Made by a program: the position numbers and the translations under genes | Shown: one piece after another, positions 1 to 9,332 of the stretch | Layout of the letters: each line of letters opens with the position of its first letter | Position numbering within the stretch: the stretch's first letter is position 1 | The notes under the pieces: model-generated | Seen by the model: the letters and a program-made list of their open reading frames with translations, nothing else | Told to the model about the DNA's origin: nothing | Databases searched by the model: none | Assembly: GCA_002211745.1 (NCBI GenBank) | Contig: CP022114.1 | Span: 2,450,645-2,514,644 of the forward strand | Reading direction: 5' to 3' | DNA length: 64,000 nt | Source: Kluyvera genomosp. 3 | Lineage (GTDB): Bacteria > Pseudomonadota > Gammaproteobacteria > Enterobacterales > Enterobacteriaceae

Positions 1-760
1 GAACGCGCCAGCTTCAGGTATTCCAGCCCCAGTCCGTTCGACAGATGCACGATATACAGCGGCGCATTACCGGCGAGTTGCGCCAGGTTGATCATGCGCG
101 CGATAGCTTCCGCTTCGCATTCCAGTGGCCGGCTCAGGGCGTGATAGCGCGGCGCGGTTTTCCCCTGTGCCAGAAATTCAGCGCGTTTACGGGCAATGGC
201 GGCGTCGTTTTCCGGGTGCACGGTGGTCAGTGCGCCCGCGCTGTGCAGATGGCGCATCACCTGAAGTACGTCGTCATCGCTCAGCTTGTACTGGTAGGTT
301 AAATAGAGTTTGAAACTGCTGATCCCGCGTCGACCATCATGGGAATTTCATCGAGGATCGCAGCGTTGATGTGCTGAATGACGCCGTGAAAGCTGTAGTC
401 AATGACGGCTTTGTAGGCGGCGTAACCGTGATAGGTCTCCAGCTGATGGCGCAACCGACAGCCTGCCGGACCAAATCCCATATGATCGACGACAGTGGTT
501 GTACCGCCACAGGCCGCGGCGCGGGTGCCGGTAAAGAAATCGTCGCAGCTGCGGGCCAGACCGGTATCAATGTTGAAATGGGTATGAACATCCACGCCGC
601 CGGGCATCACGTAGCAGCCGCTGGCGTCAATCACTTCGCAGGGTTGTTCGACGGTTATCTCTTCGGCCAGTCGGCTAATCAGGCCGTTTTCAATGAGCAG
701 GTCCTGTCTGGCCCGTCCGTCGGCGTTGACGACGGTGCCGTTTTTAATCAGTACGCGCAT
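1..760 (-). CDS. hyuA: Hydantoinase/dihydropyrimidinase-family amidohydrolase HyuA (YgeZ); 3' end beyond window, one frameshift
   Basis: Cytoplasmic cyclic amidohydrolase expected to open ring amides such as phenylhydantoin. The metal-binding GGVDVHTHFN motif lies near residue 55, followed by ARSCDDFFTGTRAA, and RPLECEAEAIARM is readable near the window edge; all resemble E. coli YgeZ. ATG at 760 has GGAG just upstream. Frame is lost near 325-330, where GCGGGATC needs one more G; the next frame continues with ISSFKLYLTYQYK, so I read this as a sequencing deletion rather than a dead gene. It is the last visible member of a minus-strand block ygeW-ygeX-ygeY-hyuA. The true substrate in this family member is not established. 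Confidence 0.9.
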
Positions 761-772
761 ATAAACTCCAGG

Positions 773-794
773 CTCCCGCCGCGAACGGCGGGAG
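773..794. repeat. Intercistronic hairpin between ygeY and hyuA
   Basis: A perfect 9-bp inverted repeat, CTCCCGCCG and CGGCGGGAG, surrounds the loop CGAA in the short gap between ygeY and hyuA. It has no T-run, so it is more likely an mRNA-stabilising or partial-termination structure than a full terminator. The hyuA ribosome binding site lies outside the stem. Confidence 0.6.
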
Positions 795-804
795 GAATAG
801 CGGA

Positions 805-2021
805 CTACAGTGACTCGGTGGCCAGCCAGCTCAGCGGAATTGCGGCATACATTGCGGCGCAGGTGACCAGGTGTGACTTCCAGGTTTTTTCGTTTGGCGC
901 GTGGGCTTCCGGCTCTTTACCCGGACCAAAACCAATCACCGGAATGCCGTGACGGCCCATGATCGAGACGCCGTTAGTGGAGAAGGTCCACTTATCGACC
1001 ACCGGGGCTTTGCCGAAGAGACCTTCATAGGCATTGCTCAGCGCGCGCACGGTGAAGTGATTCTCTTCCACTTTCCAGGTCGGGAAGTAGCATTCGGTCG
1101 GATACACCAGCCCGGTCCAGGATGGACGGTCATAGTTGTACATAGAGACCACCGCACCGGCTTTTTGTACCGCAGGCAGGGCGCGAATTTCCTCCAGCGC
1201 GCCTTCCCAGGTTTCACCCCAGGTCAGACGACGGTCGATGGAAACGGCACAGCTATCGGCGACCGCGCAGCGGCTTGGTGAGGTAAAGAAGATTTCCGAT
1301 ACGGTGAGGGTGCCTTTACCGAGGAATTCATCGTTGCCCAGCTTGTGGGAAAGATCCTGCAGTTCGTTGAGAATCGGTCCCATTTTAAAGATGGCGTTGT
1401 CGCCGCGTTCCGGCGCGGAGCCGTGGCAACTGACGCCAGAGACATCGATACGAATCTCCATGCGGCCGCGCTGGCCACGGTAGATCTGGCAGTCGGTGGG
1501 TTCGGTGCTGACCACGAACTCCGGACGAATGCCGGACTGTTCGATAATATACTGCCAGCAAAGCCCATCGCAGTCCTCTTCCTGCACCGTACCGGTCACC
1601 AGCAGGGTATATTCGTCTTCCAGCCCCAGATCTTTAATAATCTTGCCGGCGTAGACCATCGACGCCATCCCGCCTTCCTGATCAGACGCGCCGCGCCGCC
1701 GATGAGTTCGTCGGTTTCCATGCCCTGATAGGGGTCGAAGCTCCAGTTCTTGATATTACCGATACCCACGGTATCAATATGCGCGTCCATCGCCACCAGA
1801 CGCGGGCCGTGGCCGATATAACCCAGCACGTTACCCATAGGGTCGATTTCCACTTTATCGAAACCGACCTTTTCCATCTCTTCTTTGATGCGGTGCACTA
1901 CGCGTTTTTCGTCGCAGCTTTCGCTCGGGATGGCAATCATATCGCGCAGAAAGCGGGTCATGTCCTGTTGGTAGTGGTTGGCTTTTTCAACAATCAGTTT
2001 AAAAGGAATATTCTTAGCCAT
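805..2021 (-). CDS. ygeY: YgeY, M20-family metallohydrolase (putative peptidase/deacetylase), one frameshift
   Basis: Zinc-dependent M20 hydrolase, probably cleaving an amide in the same catabolic route as DpaL and YgeW. DAHIDTVG carries metal ligands, EEDCDG the catalytic glutamate region, STEPTD follows, and EAHAPNEK near the C terminus supplies the late histidine ligand. The protein is about 405 residues once one base is restored near 1685, where DELIGG should continue into [16 protein letters not shown] at 2021 begins MAKNIPFK. It lies between dpaL and hyuA on the same strand. Family and gene identity are secure from similarity to E. coli YgeY; the substrate is unproven. Confidence 0.92.
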
Positions 2022-2053
2022 GAGGATGTTCTCCAGTTCTGAATTTGTAGGAT

Positions 2054-3253
2054 TTATTGCGCTGCCGGATGCTTACCTTCCCAGACGATTTCCCGATAAT
2101 GCTTCACGTCGGTGTCGCCTTCGGTGCTGATGATCAGCACGACGGAGTGGCTATCCAGCTGCAGTTTGTTCATGAGCGCGTCGCGCTGTGGGTGATAGTG
2201 AACGGCGGCGAGTACGCCAAGGCCGACCGCTCCGGACTCCCCGGAAATGACGCGCGGGTCGCGGCCAGGCGGGTTACCCAGCACCCGCATACCCAGTGCG
2301 GAAACCGCGTCCTGGCAGGAGATAAACTGGCTGGCGCAGTTGCGCAGAACTTCCCAGCCGAGCGGGTTGGGTTCACCGCAGGCCAGGCCTGCCATGATGG
2401 TGGCCATATCGCCGCCGACGTTGACGATTTGCCCCTTCACCCCGGAGCGGTAGAGGCAGTCGGCCAGCTCGGGCTCAACGATGACGGAGCGCAGATTCTC
2501 CGCGCCGTAGACGTCTACCAGGTAGCCAAGCACGCCGCCTGCCAGCGCGCCAACGCCGCCCTGCAGGAAAACGTGCGTTGGGCGAGCGATGCCCATCGCC
2601 GACATTTGTTCAACGGCTTCATCGGCCAGCGTGGCGTAGCCCTGCATAATCCAGGTGGGGATTTTGGTGTAGCCATCCCATGCGGTATCCTGTACCACCT
2701 CCCAGCCGTTTTTCTGCGCCGTCTGCATGGTGAAGCGGACGGTATCGTCATAGTTCATGTCGGTGACGATACACTCCGCGCCAAGTCGCAGAATGGCGTC
2801 CACGCGTTCCTGAGCTGAACCTTTTGGCATGTAAATCACCGCGTTTTGCCCCAACTGCTGCGCCGCCCATGCCACGCCACGCCCGTGGTTACCATCGGTG
2901 GTGGTGGCGAAGGTCATTTTTTCTTTAATGCGCGATTTCAGGTCATCGAGTGACAGCGCGTTGATATCCAACTGGTACTTTTCACACAGTAATTGTGCAA
3001 TCGCGTAAGAACCGCCCAGCATCTTGAAAGCGTTAAGGCCAAATCGCTGCGACTCGTCCTTCACCAGAATTTTGTTTACGCCAAACAGGGCGGCCAGTTC
3101 ATTCAGCGCGTACAGCGGCGTGGGTTGGTAGCCGGCAATTTTTTGATGGAAACGGCGCGCCTGTTGCGCAGGCTGGCGCGCAAACAGCGGCGAGGTTTCA
3201 CCGGTATAAAAACGGTTATCGGCAATATCCATTTTCAGTGAGAAAGCAGACAT
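2054..3253 (-). CDS. dpaL: Diaminopropionate ammonia-lyase DpaL (YgeX)
   Basis: PLP enzyme that converts 2,3-diaminopropionate to pyruvate and two ammonia. It is complete at 399 residues, the usual length. The PLP lysine lies in NAFKMLGG after [21 protein letters not shown] and the glycine-rich [12 protein letters not shown] match the phosphate-binding and cofactor loops of fold-type II enzymes. It is one of the few genes here with no frame break. It lies between ygeW and ygeY, about 60 bp from the former, and is probably transcribed from the sigma-54 promoter upstream of ygeW. Confidence 0.95.
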   Translation of the reverse strand: MSAFSLKMDIADNRFYTGETSPLFARQPAQQARRFHQKIAGYQPTPLYALNELAALFGVNKILVKDESQRFGLNAFKMLGGSYAIAQLLCEKYQLDINALSLDDLKSRIKEKMTFATTTDGNHGRGVAWAAQQLGQNAVIYMPKGSAQERVDAILRLGAECIVTDMNYDDTVRFTMQTAQKNGWEVVQDTAWDGYTKIPTWIMQGYATLADEAVEQMSAMGIARPTHVFLQGGVGALAGGVLGYLVDVYGAENLRSVIVEPELADCLYRSGVKGQIVNVGGDMATIMAGLACGEPNPLGWEVLRNCASQFISCQDAVSALGMRVLGNPPGRDPRVISGESGAVGLGVLAAVHYHPQRDALMNKLQLDSHSVVLIISTEGDTDVKHYREIVWEGKHPAAQ

Positions 3254-3312
3254 ACACTGTCCTTATTCATCATTACGGGGAGTGATGCTGGCCCGCAGGC
3301 CAGCGAAGGTGG

Positions 3313-4497
3313 CTATTTGATGCGTTTCTGCGCCTCGGCCAGCAGTTGCTCCAGCAACTTGCCCGGCTTCGCGTATTTGCGGCAGAGGATCATGGCGGCG
3401 ATGATGTACGGCTTCCAACTGGCCTCTTTGTAGGTGGCAATACGGTATTTTTCGAACACCGCTTCGGTGACTTCACCTTCATTACAGGACACGCCGGTAA
3501 TATCGGCAGGCAGGCAGTGCATATACAGCGCGTCGCCGTCGCGGGTTTTCGCCATCATTTCTTCGGTGCAGTGCCAGTCTTTATGCTGGGCGTTTTGCGT
3601 CAGACAGGCTTTCTCCAGCGCCTTCAGACCGTCGTGATCGTTAGCGCGCAGCAGCTCGGTACGCTGCTCCATGACCTGATACGGCGCCCAGGACTTCGGA
3701 TAGACGATATCGGCATCTTTAAAGGCTTCTGCCATGTCCGTCACCTGACGGAAGCTGCCGCCGGAGGCCTTGGCGTTATTTTTCGCGACCTCAATCACAT
3801 CAGGAATCAGGTCGTAGCCTTCCGGGTGGGCGAGGGTGACGTCCATACCAAAACGGGTCATCAGGCCGATAATGCCCTGCGGCACAGAGAGCGGCTTGCC
3901 GTAGCTTGGAGAATAGGCCCAGGTCATGGCGATTTTCTTGCCTTTAAGATTCTCCAGCGAACCAAAGTGTTCACGTAGCCAGGCCAGATCGGCCATCGCT
4001 TGCGTCGGGTGGTCAATATCACACTGCAGGTTAATCAGCGCCGGGCGCTGCGGCAGCACGCCCTGTTTGTAGCCATCATCCAGCGCTTCGCCACTTCACG
4101 CATATAGGCATTACCCGCGCCAAGATACATATCGTCGCGAATGCCTATAGCATCGGCGCAGAACGAGATCATATTGGCGGTTTCACGTACCGTTTCGCCG
4201 TGGGCAATCTGCGATTTTCCTTCGTCGAGATCCTGCTGCGCCAGCCCAAGCAGATTCAACGCCGAAGCATAGGAGAAGCGGGTACGGGTTGAGTTATCGC
4301 GGAATACGGAAATCCCAGCCGCTGTTAAACACTTTGGTGGCAATATTTTCCGCACGCAGCGTTTTTAACGCTTCCGCGACGTCCAGCACCTGCTTGAGTT
4401 CGTCCGGCGACTGTTCCCAGGTCAGCAGGAAATCCTTCTCATGCAGATTAGAGTTCAGCGTGTTGATATCCTTAATCAGTTCGTTAACAGTTTTCAT
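3313..4497 (-). CDS. ygeW: YgeW, putative carbamoyltransferase, two frameshifts
   Basis: Aspartate/ornithine carbamoyltransferase superfamily protein of about 395 residues. The carbamoyl-phosphate loop appears as FRDNSTRTRFSYAS, the HPTQ signature as CDIDHPTQAMADL, and the late HCLPAD motif is present. Close similarity to E. coli YgeW names the gene; that protein has no proven substrate. Breaks near 4313 (about two bases lost) and near 4078 (one G lost from GTGGGCGAAG) together restore a length that is a multiple of three. ATG at 4497 follows AGGATTG. First gene of the operon. Confidence 0.92.
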
Positions 4498-4575
4498 ATT
4501 TCAATCCTGGTCGTGAATGACGGGCTTATTGATTGCTGGTTACCGCTGCGGCGAATGCCAGCGCTGGTATTTGAC

Positions 4576-4592
4576 TAACAATAAGCGTGCCA
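4576..4592 (-). promoter_or_regulatory. Sigma-54 (-24/-12) promoter of the ygeW operon
   Basis: The minus strand reads TGGCACG-CTTA-TTGTT, with GG and GT separated by ten bases as RpoN requires. It lies about 80 bp before the ygeW start, opposite the divergent ygeV gene that encodes a sigma-54 activator. The match is strong at -24 and has T instead of C in the -12 element. Confidence 0.75.
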
Positions 4593-4768
4593 ATTTCCAA
4601 AGGGCCCAATTTACAACGGTCAATATGCCGAAATTATGCGATGGATATCACGAAAAGAATGCGTTGATGCCGGGTGGGAATAACATGGGGCGCTGTGGTC
4701 AGGTGATGTGTTTATTTATACATGGTTTTTTTTCAGGCGTTATATTACCCGTCGACAGAGAAACGCAC

Positions 4769-4807
4769 CATATTGATAAAATCATCATCGAAATTATCAT
4801 ATTGATA
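4769..4807. promoter_or_regulatory. Candidate upstream activator sites for YgeV
   Basis: CATATTGATA occurs twice, at 4769-4778 and 4798-4807. The second copy extends to CATATTGATATG, an inverted repeat (CATAT and ATATG) around TG. The pair lies about 180-215 bp upstream of the ygeW -24 element, a usual place for enhancer-binding sites. Apart from these repeats and the sigma-54 promoter I see nothing else in the 455-bp ygeW-ygeV gap. Confidence 0.4.
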
Positions 4808-4952
4808 TGAAAATGTGATACCACTTCCATATTTGATTCAAGAATTGAAAAAGAGAAAGTGCTCAGGTCAATTATTGCCAGGGGCTGCGGTAGTATCATC
4901 GTAAAGAAATAAGCGTTGACGTTCACCCCGTTAGCTTTCAGTGAGTGATATT

Positions 4953-6731
4953 ATGATACCTTCCAGTTCATCATCTATCTTGATGCAGATTCAGCCTACA
5001 ATTCAACGTTTTGCCCGCATGCTCTCCAGCGTTCTTCAGCTTGAAGTTGAAATTGTCGACAATACGCTATGCGCGTGGCCGGGACAGGAAGTTATGGGAA
5101 ATTCCTTGGCCGTAAATTAAATACAGACTCGAGACTTCTTCGTTACATCATTGAAACAAAAAAGGAGAAGGTTGTTACCCATTCTCGTTTTGATCCCTCT
5201 GTAAAGGTTGTGAAAGTAAGGAAACCTGCAAAGAAAAGGCCTTCCTCGGAACGCCGGTGATTTATCAGGAGCAGTGCGTCGGCGTTATTAGTCTGATTGC
5301 CCTGACGCGCGACCAGCAGGAGCGAATAAATGATAATATCACCGAGTTTTCCGATTATGTTCGCCACGTCTCCTCCATATTTGTCTCCCGTTTACTGGAG
5401 GATCAGAGCGGTAGCGACAATATCCAGAAAATGTTTTTAACGATGCTTGACAATATGGACCAGGGCGTGCTCGTTGTCAGCCAGGAACAGAAAGTCAAAT
5501 TTGTTAATCAGGCAGCGTTAAAAATCCTTGGGGTGTCCCAGGGGAATATGGTGGGTAAAGAGATTCATTTCCGGCCTCTGACGTTCGCGCAAAATTTTAT
5601 TCGCGGACACGTTCAGCATGTCATTTCTATTGATGATAAGAAAGAGCTCATCATTGGTCAGCTGCACGCCATTCAGGATCAATGGCTGTTTCTGATGGCG
5701 TTTCATCAGTCACACTCTTCGGCGGATATTACCGCGCCGCAGGAGGGGCCGCAGATTGAACAAATGGTCGGAGAATGTCGGCCAATGCGACAACTGAAAA
5801 AGCTGATAACTCGCGTTGCCCCAGCCCATCAAGCGTGATGATTGCCGGAGAAAGCGGAACCGGTAAAGAGGTTGTCGCCCGTGCGGTGCACAAGCTGAGC
5901 GACCGCAAAGATAAGCCGTTTATTGCCATTAACTGCGCGGCCATTCCTGAACAACTGCTGGAAAGTGAACTGTTTGGTTACGTGAAAGGGGCCTTTACTG
6001 GCGCATCGGCCAACGGCAAAACGGGGCTCATTCAGGCCGCTAACCACGGGACACTGTTTCTGGATGAAATTGGCGATATGCCGCTCACGCTGCAAGCCAA
6101 GCTGTTGCGCGCCATTGAATCACGGGAGATCCAGCCGGTAGGGGCCAGTCATCCGGTGCCGGTGGATATTCGAATTATTTCCGCCACCAATCAAAACCTC
6201 GATCAATTTATCGCTGAAGGTAAGTTCCGGGAGGATCTCTACTATCGTCTCAATGTGATTCCGTTACGTCTGCCGCCGTTACGTGAACGTCAGGATGACA
6301 TCGAACTGCTGATTCACTATTTCCTGCATCTGCATACCCGTCGGCTGGAGCTGGTCTATCCCGGTGTCGCGCCGGAGGTGATTGCACTGCTGAAAAGCTA
6401 TCGCTGGCCGGGCAATATTCGTGAGTTGAGCAACCTGATGGAATATCTGGTCAACGTGGTGCCTTCCGGCGAAGTGATTGATGTTTCGCTGCTGCCGCCA
6501 AACATGGTGAGCAGTGGAAAAATCGGCGAACGTCCGGATGCCAGAGGGACAACGGTGCTCAAAACCGCAAAAGAAGAGGAGGGGGTCACCGGGCTTGAAG
6601 AGATGGAACGTCAGATGATTCGCGATGCCTTGAGCCGCTATAGCAATAAAAAGCAGGCAGCAGATGAGTTAGGTATCGGGATTGCTACGTTGTATCGCAA
6701 GATCAAAAAATACGATCTGATCGTTATCTAG
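4953..6731 (+). CDS. ygeV: YgeV, sigma-54-dependent transcriptional activator, several frameshifts
   Basis: Bacterial enhancer-binding protein of about 590 residues. It has an N-terminal sensory region, a PAS-like segment ([14 protein letters not shown] onward), an AAA+ domain with Walker A GESGTGKE, the sigma-54 contact loop GAFTGA, Walker B LFLDEIGD, and a C-terminal Fis-type helix-turn-helix ([19 protein letters not shown]). ATG at 4953 is chosen because the MIPSS start leads into [14 protein letters not shown], as in E. coli YgeV. Breaks near 5070, 5200-5245 and 5823 are single-base losses in an otherwise continuous match. It is divergent from ygeW and probably activates the two sigma-54 promoters nearby. 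Confidence 0.93.
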
Positions 6732-6748
6732 ATCCGCCTGCGAAAACC

Positions 6749-6782
6749 AACGTCGCTGTCGTATCACTCTGAGAGCGACGTT
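6749..6782. repeat. Inverted repeat downstream of ygeV
   Basis: AACGTCGCT and AGCGACGTT form a perfect 9-bp stem with a 16-base loop, starting 18 bases after the ygeV stop. No T-run follows, so it is a possible weak terminator or 3' stabilising hairpin. Confidence 0.45.
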
Positions 6783-6914
6783 ATCAAAATCGACATTATC
6801 CTCTCGTATGTATACCCGTTCATAATTTAACCGACTATAGCTGGTTTTTTTGTTCTGTTAGTCAGGTGCTGCTTGCTCGCTTCAGTCGTCATTTCTGTAC
6901 GCATTTTGAGCGAA

Positions 6915-6930
6915 TGGCACCTTTCTTGCC
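6915..6930 (+). promoter_or_regulatory. Sigma-54 (-24/-12) promoter of the MFS transporter gene
   Basis: TGGCAC-CTTTC-TTGCC matches the RpoN consensus in both elements, with ten bases between the invariant GG and GC. It ends 60 bp before the transporter ATG at 6991 and lies directly downstream of the sigma-54 activator gene ygeV. Confidence 0.82.
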
Positions 6931-6990
6931 TTTTACCTCCTGTCTCCGACGGCGCGTTCGTCGGCCATTACACATGAAAAGGACAGGAAT

Positions 6991-8639
6991 ATGGCGCAAA
7001 TGAATGAAAACATCGCCACCGCACCGGTTTCACCGTTGCGCGAGTTTTTTGCCAAACCGCGGATTATCGCCAGACCGGGTTTTAACCGCTGGCTGGTGCC
7101 GCCCGCTGCGTTGGCCGTCCATCTTTGCATCGGTATGGCCTATGGGTTTTCCGTTTACTGGCTACCGATGTCCCAGCTTATTGGTGTTAGCGAGCACTTA
7201 CAATGCCCAGTTAACCTCTCCTTTTGGCAGCAACTGGTGACCCGCGACTGCGACTGGAAGATCTCCATGCTCGGGTGGACTTATACGCTGTTTTTTGTGT
7301 TTCTCGGCTGTTCGGCAGCATTATGGGGAAGCTGGCTGGAGAAGGTAGGGCCACGGCTGGTGGGCTTTGTAGCGACGCTGTGCTGGTGCGGAGGGCTGCT
7401 GCTATCCAGCGTGGCGATCTATTTTCATCAGCTCTGGCTGCTGTGGCTGGGGGCCGGGGTGATCGGCGGGATCGGCCTGGGGCTTGGCTATATTTCCCCG
7501 GTTTCCACGCTGCTGCGCTGGTTTCCTGATAAACGCGGTATGGCGGCCGGGATGGCGATTATGGGCTTTGGCGGCGGGCGCTGGTGGGCGCACCGTTAGC
7601 TAACGCGCTGATGAATTTCTTTGCCGGGCCGGAAGGTAACGGCGTGTGGCAAAGTATCCTGGCGCTGGCGGCGATCTACGCGTTATTTATGCTCTGCGGT
7701 ACCTTTGGCTACCGCTTACCGCCGATGGGCTGGCACCCATCGGGAGAAAAAGCGCAGAACACGATCCGCAATCACTCAACTATTCAGGTTCACGTGAGCG
7801 TGGCTTGCCGTACGCCGCAGTTCTGGCTGCTATGGCTGGTACTGTGGCTGAACGTTACCGCAGGTATTGGCATCCTCGGCATGGCGTCGCCGATGCTGCA
7901 GGAGATCTTTGCCGGCAAGCTGCTGTCGCTCGACCTGAACTGGTATGCGCTGAATAGCGAACAGCTGAAGCGCATTGCCACCATGGCGGCGGGATTCACC
8001 GGTTTACTGAGCCTGTTTAATATTCTGGGGCGTTTCTTCTGGGCATCGGTCTCTGATTTATGCGGACGCAAAATGACTTTTGCGATCATTTTCTGCCTGG
8101 GCGCGGTGCTGTACGGCACGCTGCCGCTGGTCAACCATGGCGGTTACGTGGCTCTCTACGTCTGCGCGCTGTGCGTTATTATCTCGATGTACGGTGGGGG
8201 TTTTGCCAGCATTCCGGCCTATCTTGCCGACGTTTTTGGTTCACAAATGGTAGGGGCCATTCATGGGCGGCTGCTGACGGCCTGGTCGGCGGCGGGGATT
8301 AGCGGCCCGGTGCTGGTGAACTATCTGCGTGAATATCAGCTGGCGCATGGTGTGACGCCCGAGCGGGTTTATGACATTACGCTGATAGTGCTGACCGGCC
8401 TGCTGATCATCGGTTTTATCTGCAACCAGCTGGTGCGACCGCTGCCGGAGAAATACGCGATGACTGCCGAACAGCAGCAGCAGGCGAAGGGATTGTATAC
8501 CATCAATAAAAATGCTCAGCTGACCTGGGAGGCTCAGCCGTCGACGCTGTTAATGACGGCAAGCTGGCTGGCCGTTAGCGTGCCGCTGCTGTGGGGTATA
8601 GCAACCACGCTGCAGCAGGCGGTGAAATTCTTCCTGTAA
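6991..8639 (+). CDS. MFS transporter of the OFA (oxalate/formate antiporter-like) type, one frameshift
   Basis: Inner-membrane transporter of about 550 residues with a long hydrophilic segment mid-protein. Hydrophobic helices include AALAVHLCIGMAYGFSVYW, and the glycine-rich GAGVIGGIGLGLGYISP with RWFPDKRGMAAG is typical of OFA members. ATG at 6991 follows AGGA. One G is lost near 7580 (GGCGGGCGCTGG should read GGCGGGGCGCTGG). Its own sigma-54 promoter and its position next to ygeV suggest it imports a substrate of the ygeW-hyuA pathway, but the ligand cannot be read from sequence. Confidence 0.82.
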
Positions 8640-8640
8640 A

Positions 8641-8676
8641 GACCATGGCCGACGCCAGCGTGCGTCGGCCGTGGTC
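8641..8676. terminator. Bidirectional terminator hairpin
   Basis: A 14-bp near-perfect stem (left arm 8641-8654, right arm 8663-8676, one G-T pair) begins right after the transporter stop codon and lies between convergent genes. Confidence 0.6.
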
Positions 8677-8716
8677 TGATATCACAACGGTTTATAGGGC
8701 AAACCGTTAGTACGCA

Positions 8717-9001
8717 TCAGCGCTTAGCGCGGCTATTTGCCCACGGATCGAACGCCGGTTCTGCCGGCGTCACATCAACTTCGTCATGTAAGGCATCGAG
8801 ATATAAGGCTTCAACTTCCGCACGCGCCCAGGGCGTACGGCGCAAAAATTTGAGGCTGGACTTCACGCTGGGGTCATTCTTAAAACAGTTGATTTTGATC
8901 AGTTGGCTCAACCGATCCCAGCCGTAGCGGGCGACCAGCGCGTTAACCTGCATTTCCAGGGTTACGCCGTGTAGAGGGTCTTTAGAGGTATGCGCAGTCA
9001 T
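8717..9001 (-). CDS. VF530-family small DNA-binding protein
   Basis: Protein of 94 residues matching the VF530 (DUF2132) family: [20 protein letters not shown] near the N terminus, then the family hallmark [24 protein letters not shown]. Vibrio VF530 has a DNA-binding-like fold, but the physiological role is unknown. I chose the ATG at 9001 ([12 protein letters not shown]) because the 14 extra upstream residues are not family-like. It is convergent with the MFS transporter. Confidence 0.8.
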   Translation of the reverse strand: MTAHTSKDPLHGVTLEMQVNALVARYGWDRLSQLIKINCFKNDPSVKSSLKFLRRTPWARAEVEALYLDALHDEVDVTPAEPAFDPWANSRAKR

Positions 9002-9332
9002 GAGCGTCCATCGTTGATGAAATTTAGCGGAGGAAGAGTACAAGAAAGGCGCGGATCCGGCAACGCGGATTGATCTTCTGATGGCGCAACAGGAGATATA
9101 CGACTTTATTATCAGAAACCTCTGCGCATATTCATGGTGCCAGGCATAAGAATTGTTTTATATCATATTTTTGCGTCGCAGCCCTGTTGCAACAATGGCT
9201 ATCTTGTTGAAATATTGATAGGTTCACCCTCTGTTGAAATAATTAGAAATATGTTTATGACGCTAAAGCTAAGCGCCATAAGGTCGATGTTATCTATCGG
9301 TGAAAATGACAAAATAAACGCGTGGGGAAACA
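9002..9332. other. Intergenic stretch without a recognisable gene
   Basis: 331 bp between the divergent VF530 and mcrB genes. It is AT-rich relative to its surroundings and must hold both promoters. I see no convincing coding region, terminator or RNA motif. Confidence 0.5.

Noticed and set aside
2057-2818. Long antisense frame opposite dpaL
   Set aside because: Shadow of a well conserved gene; no family resemblance and no ribosome binding site. The same holds for the long antisense frames opposite maeA, adhP, narZ and fdnG.
4517-4926. Short frames in the ygeW-ygeV gap
   Set aside because: They cover the sigma-54 promoter and AT-rich regulatory DNA, with no protein-like composition.
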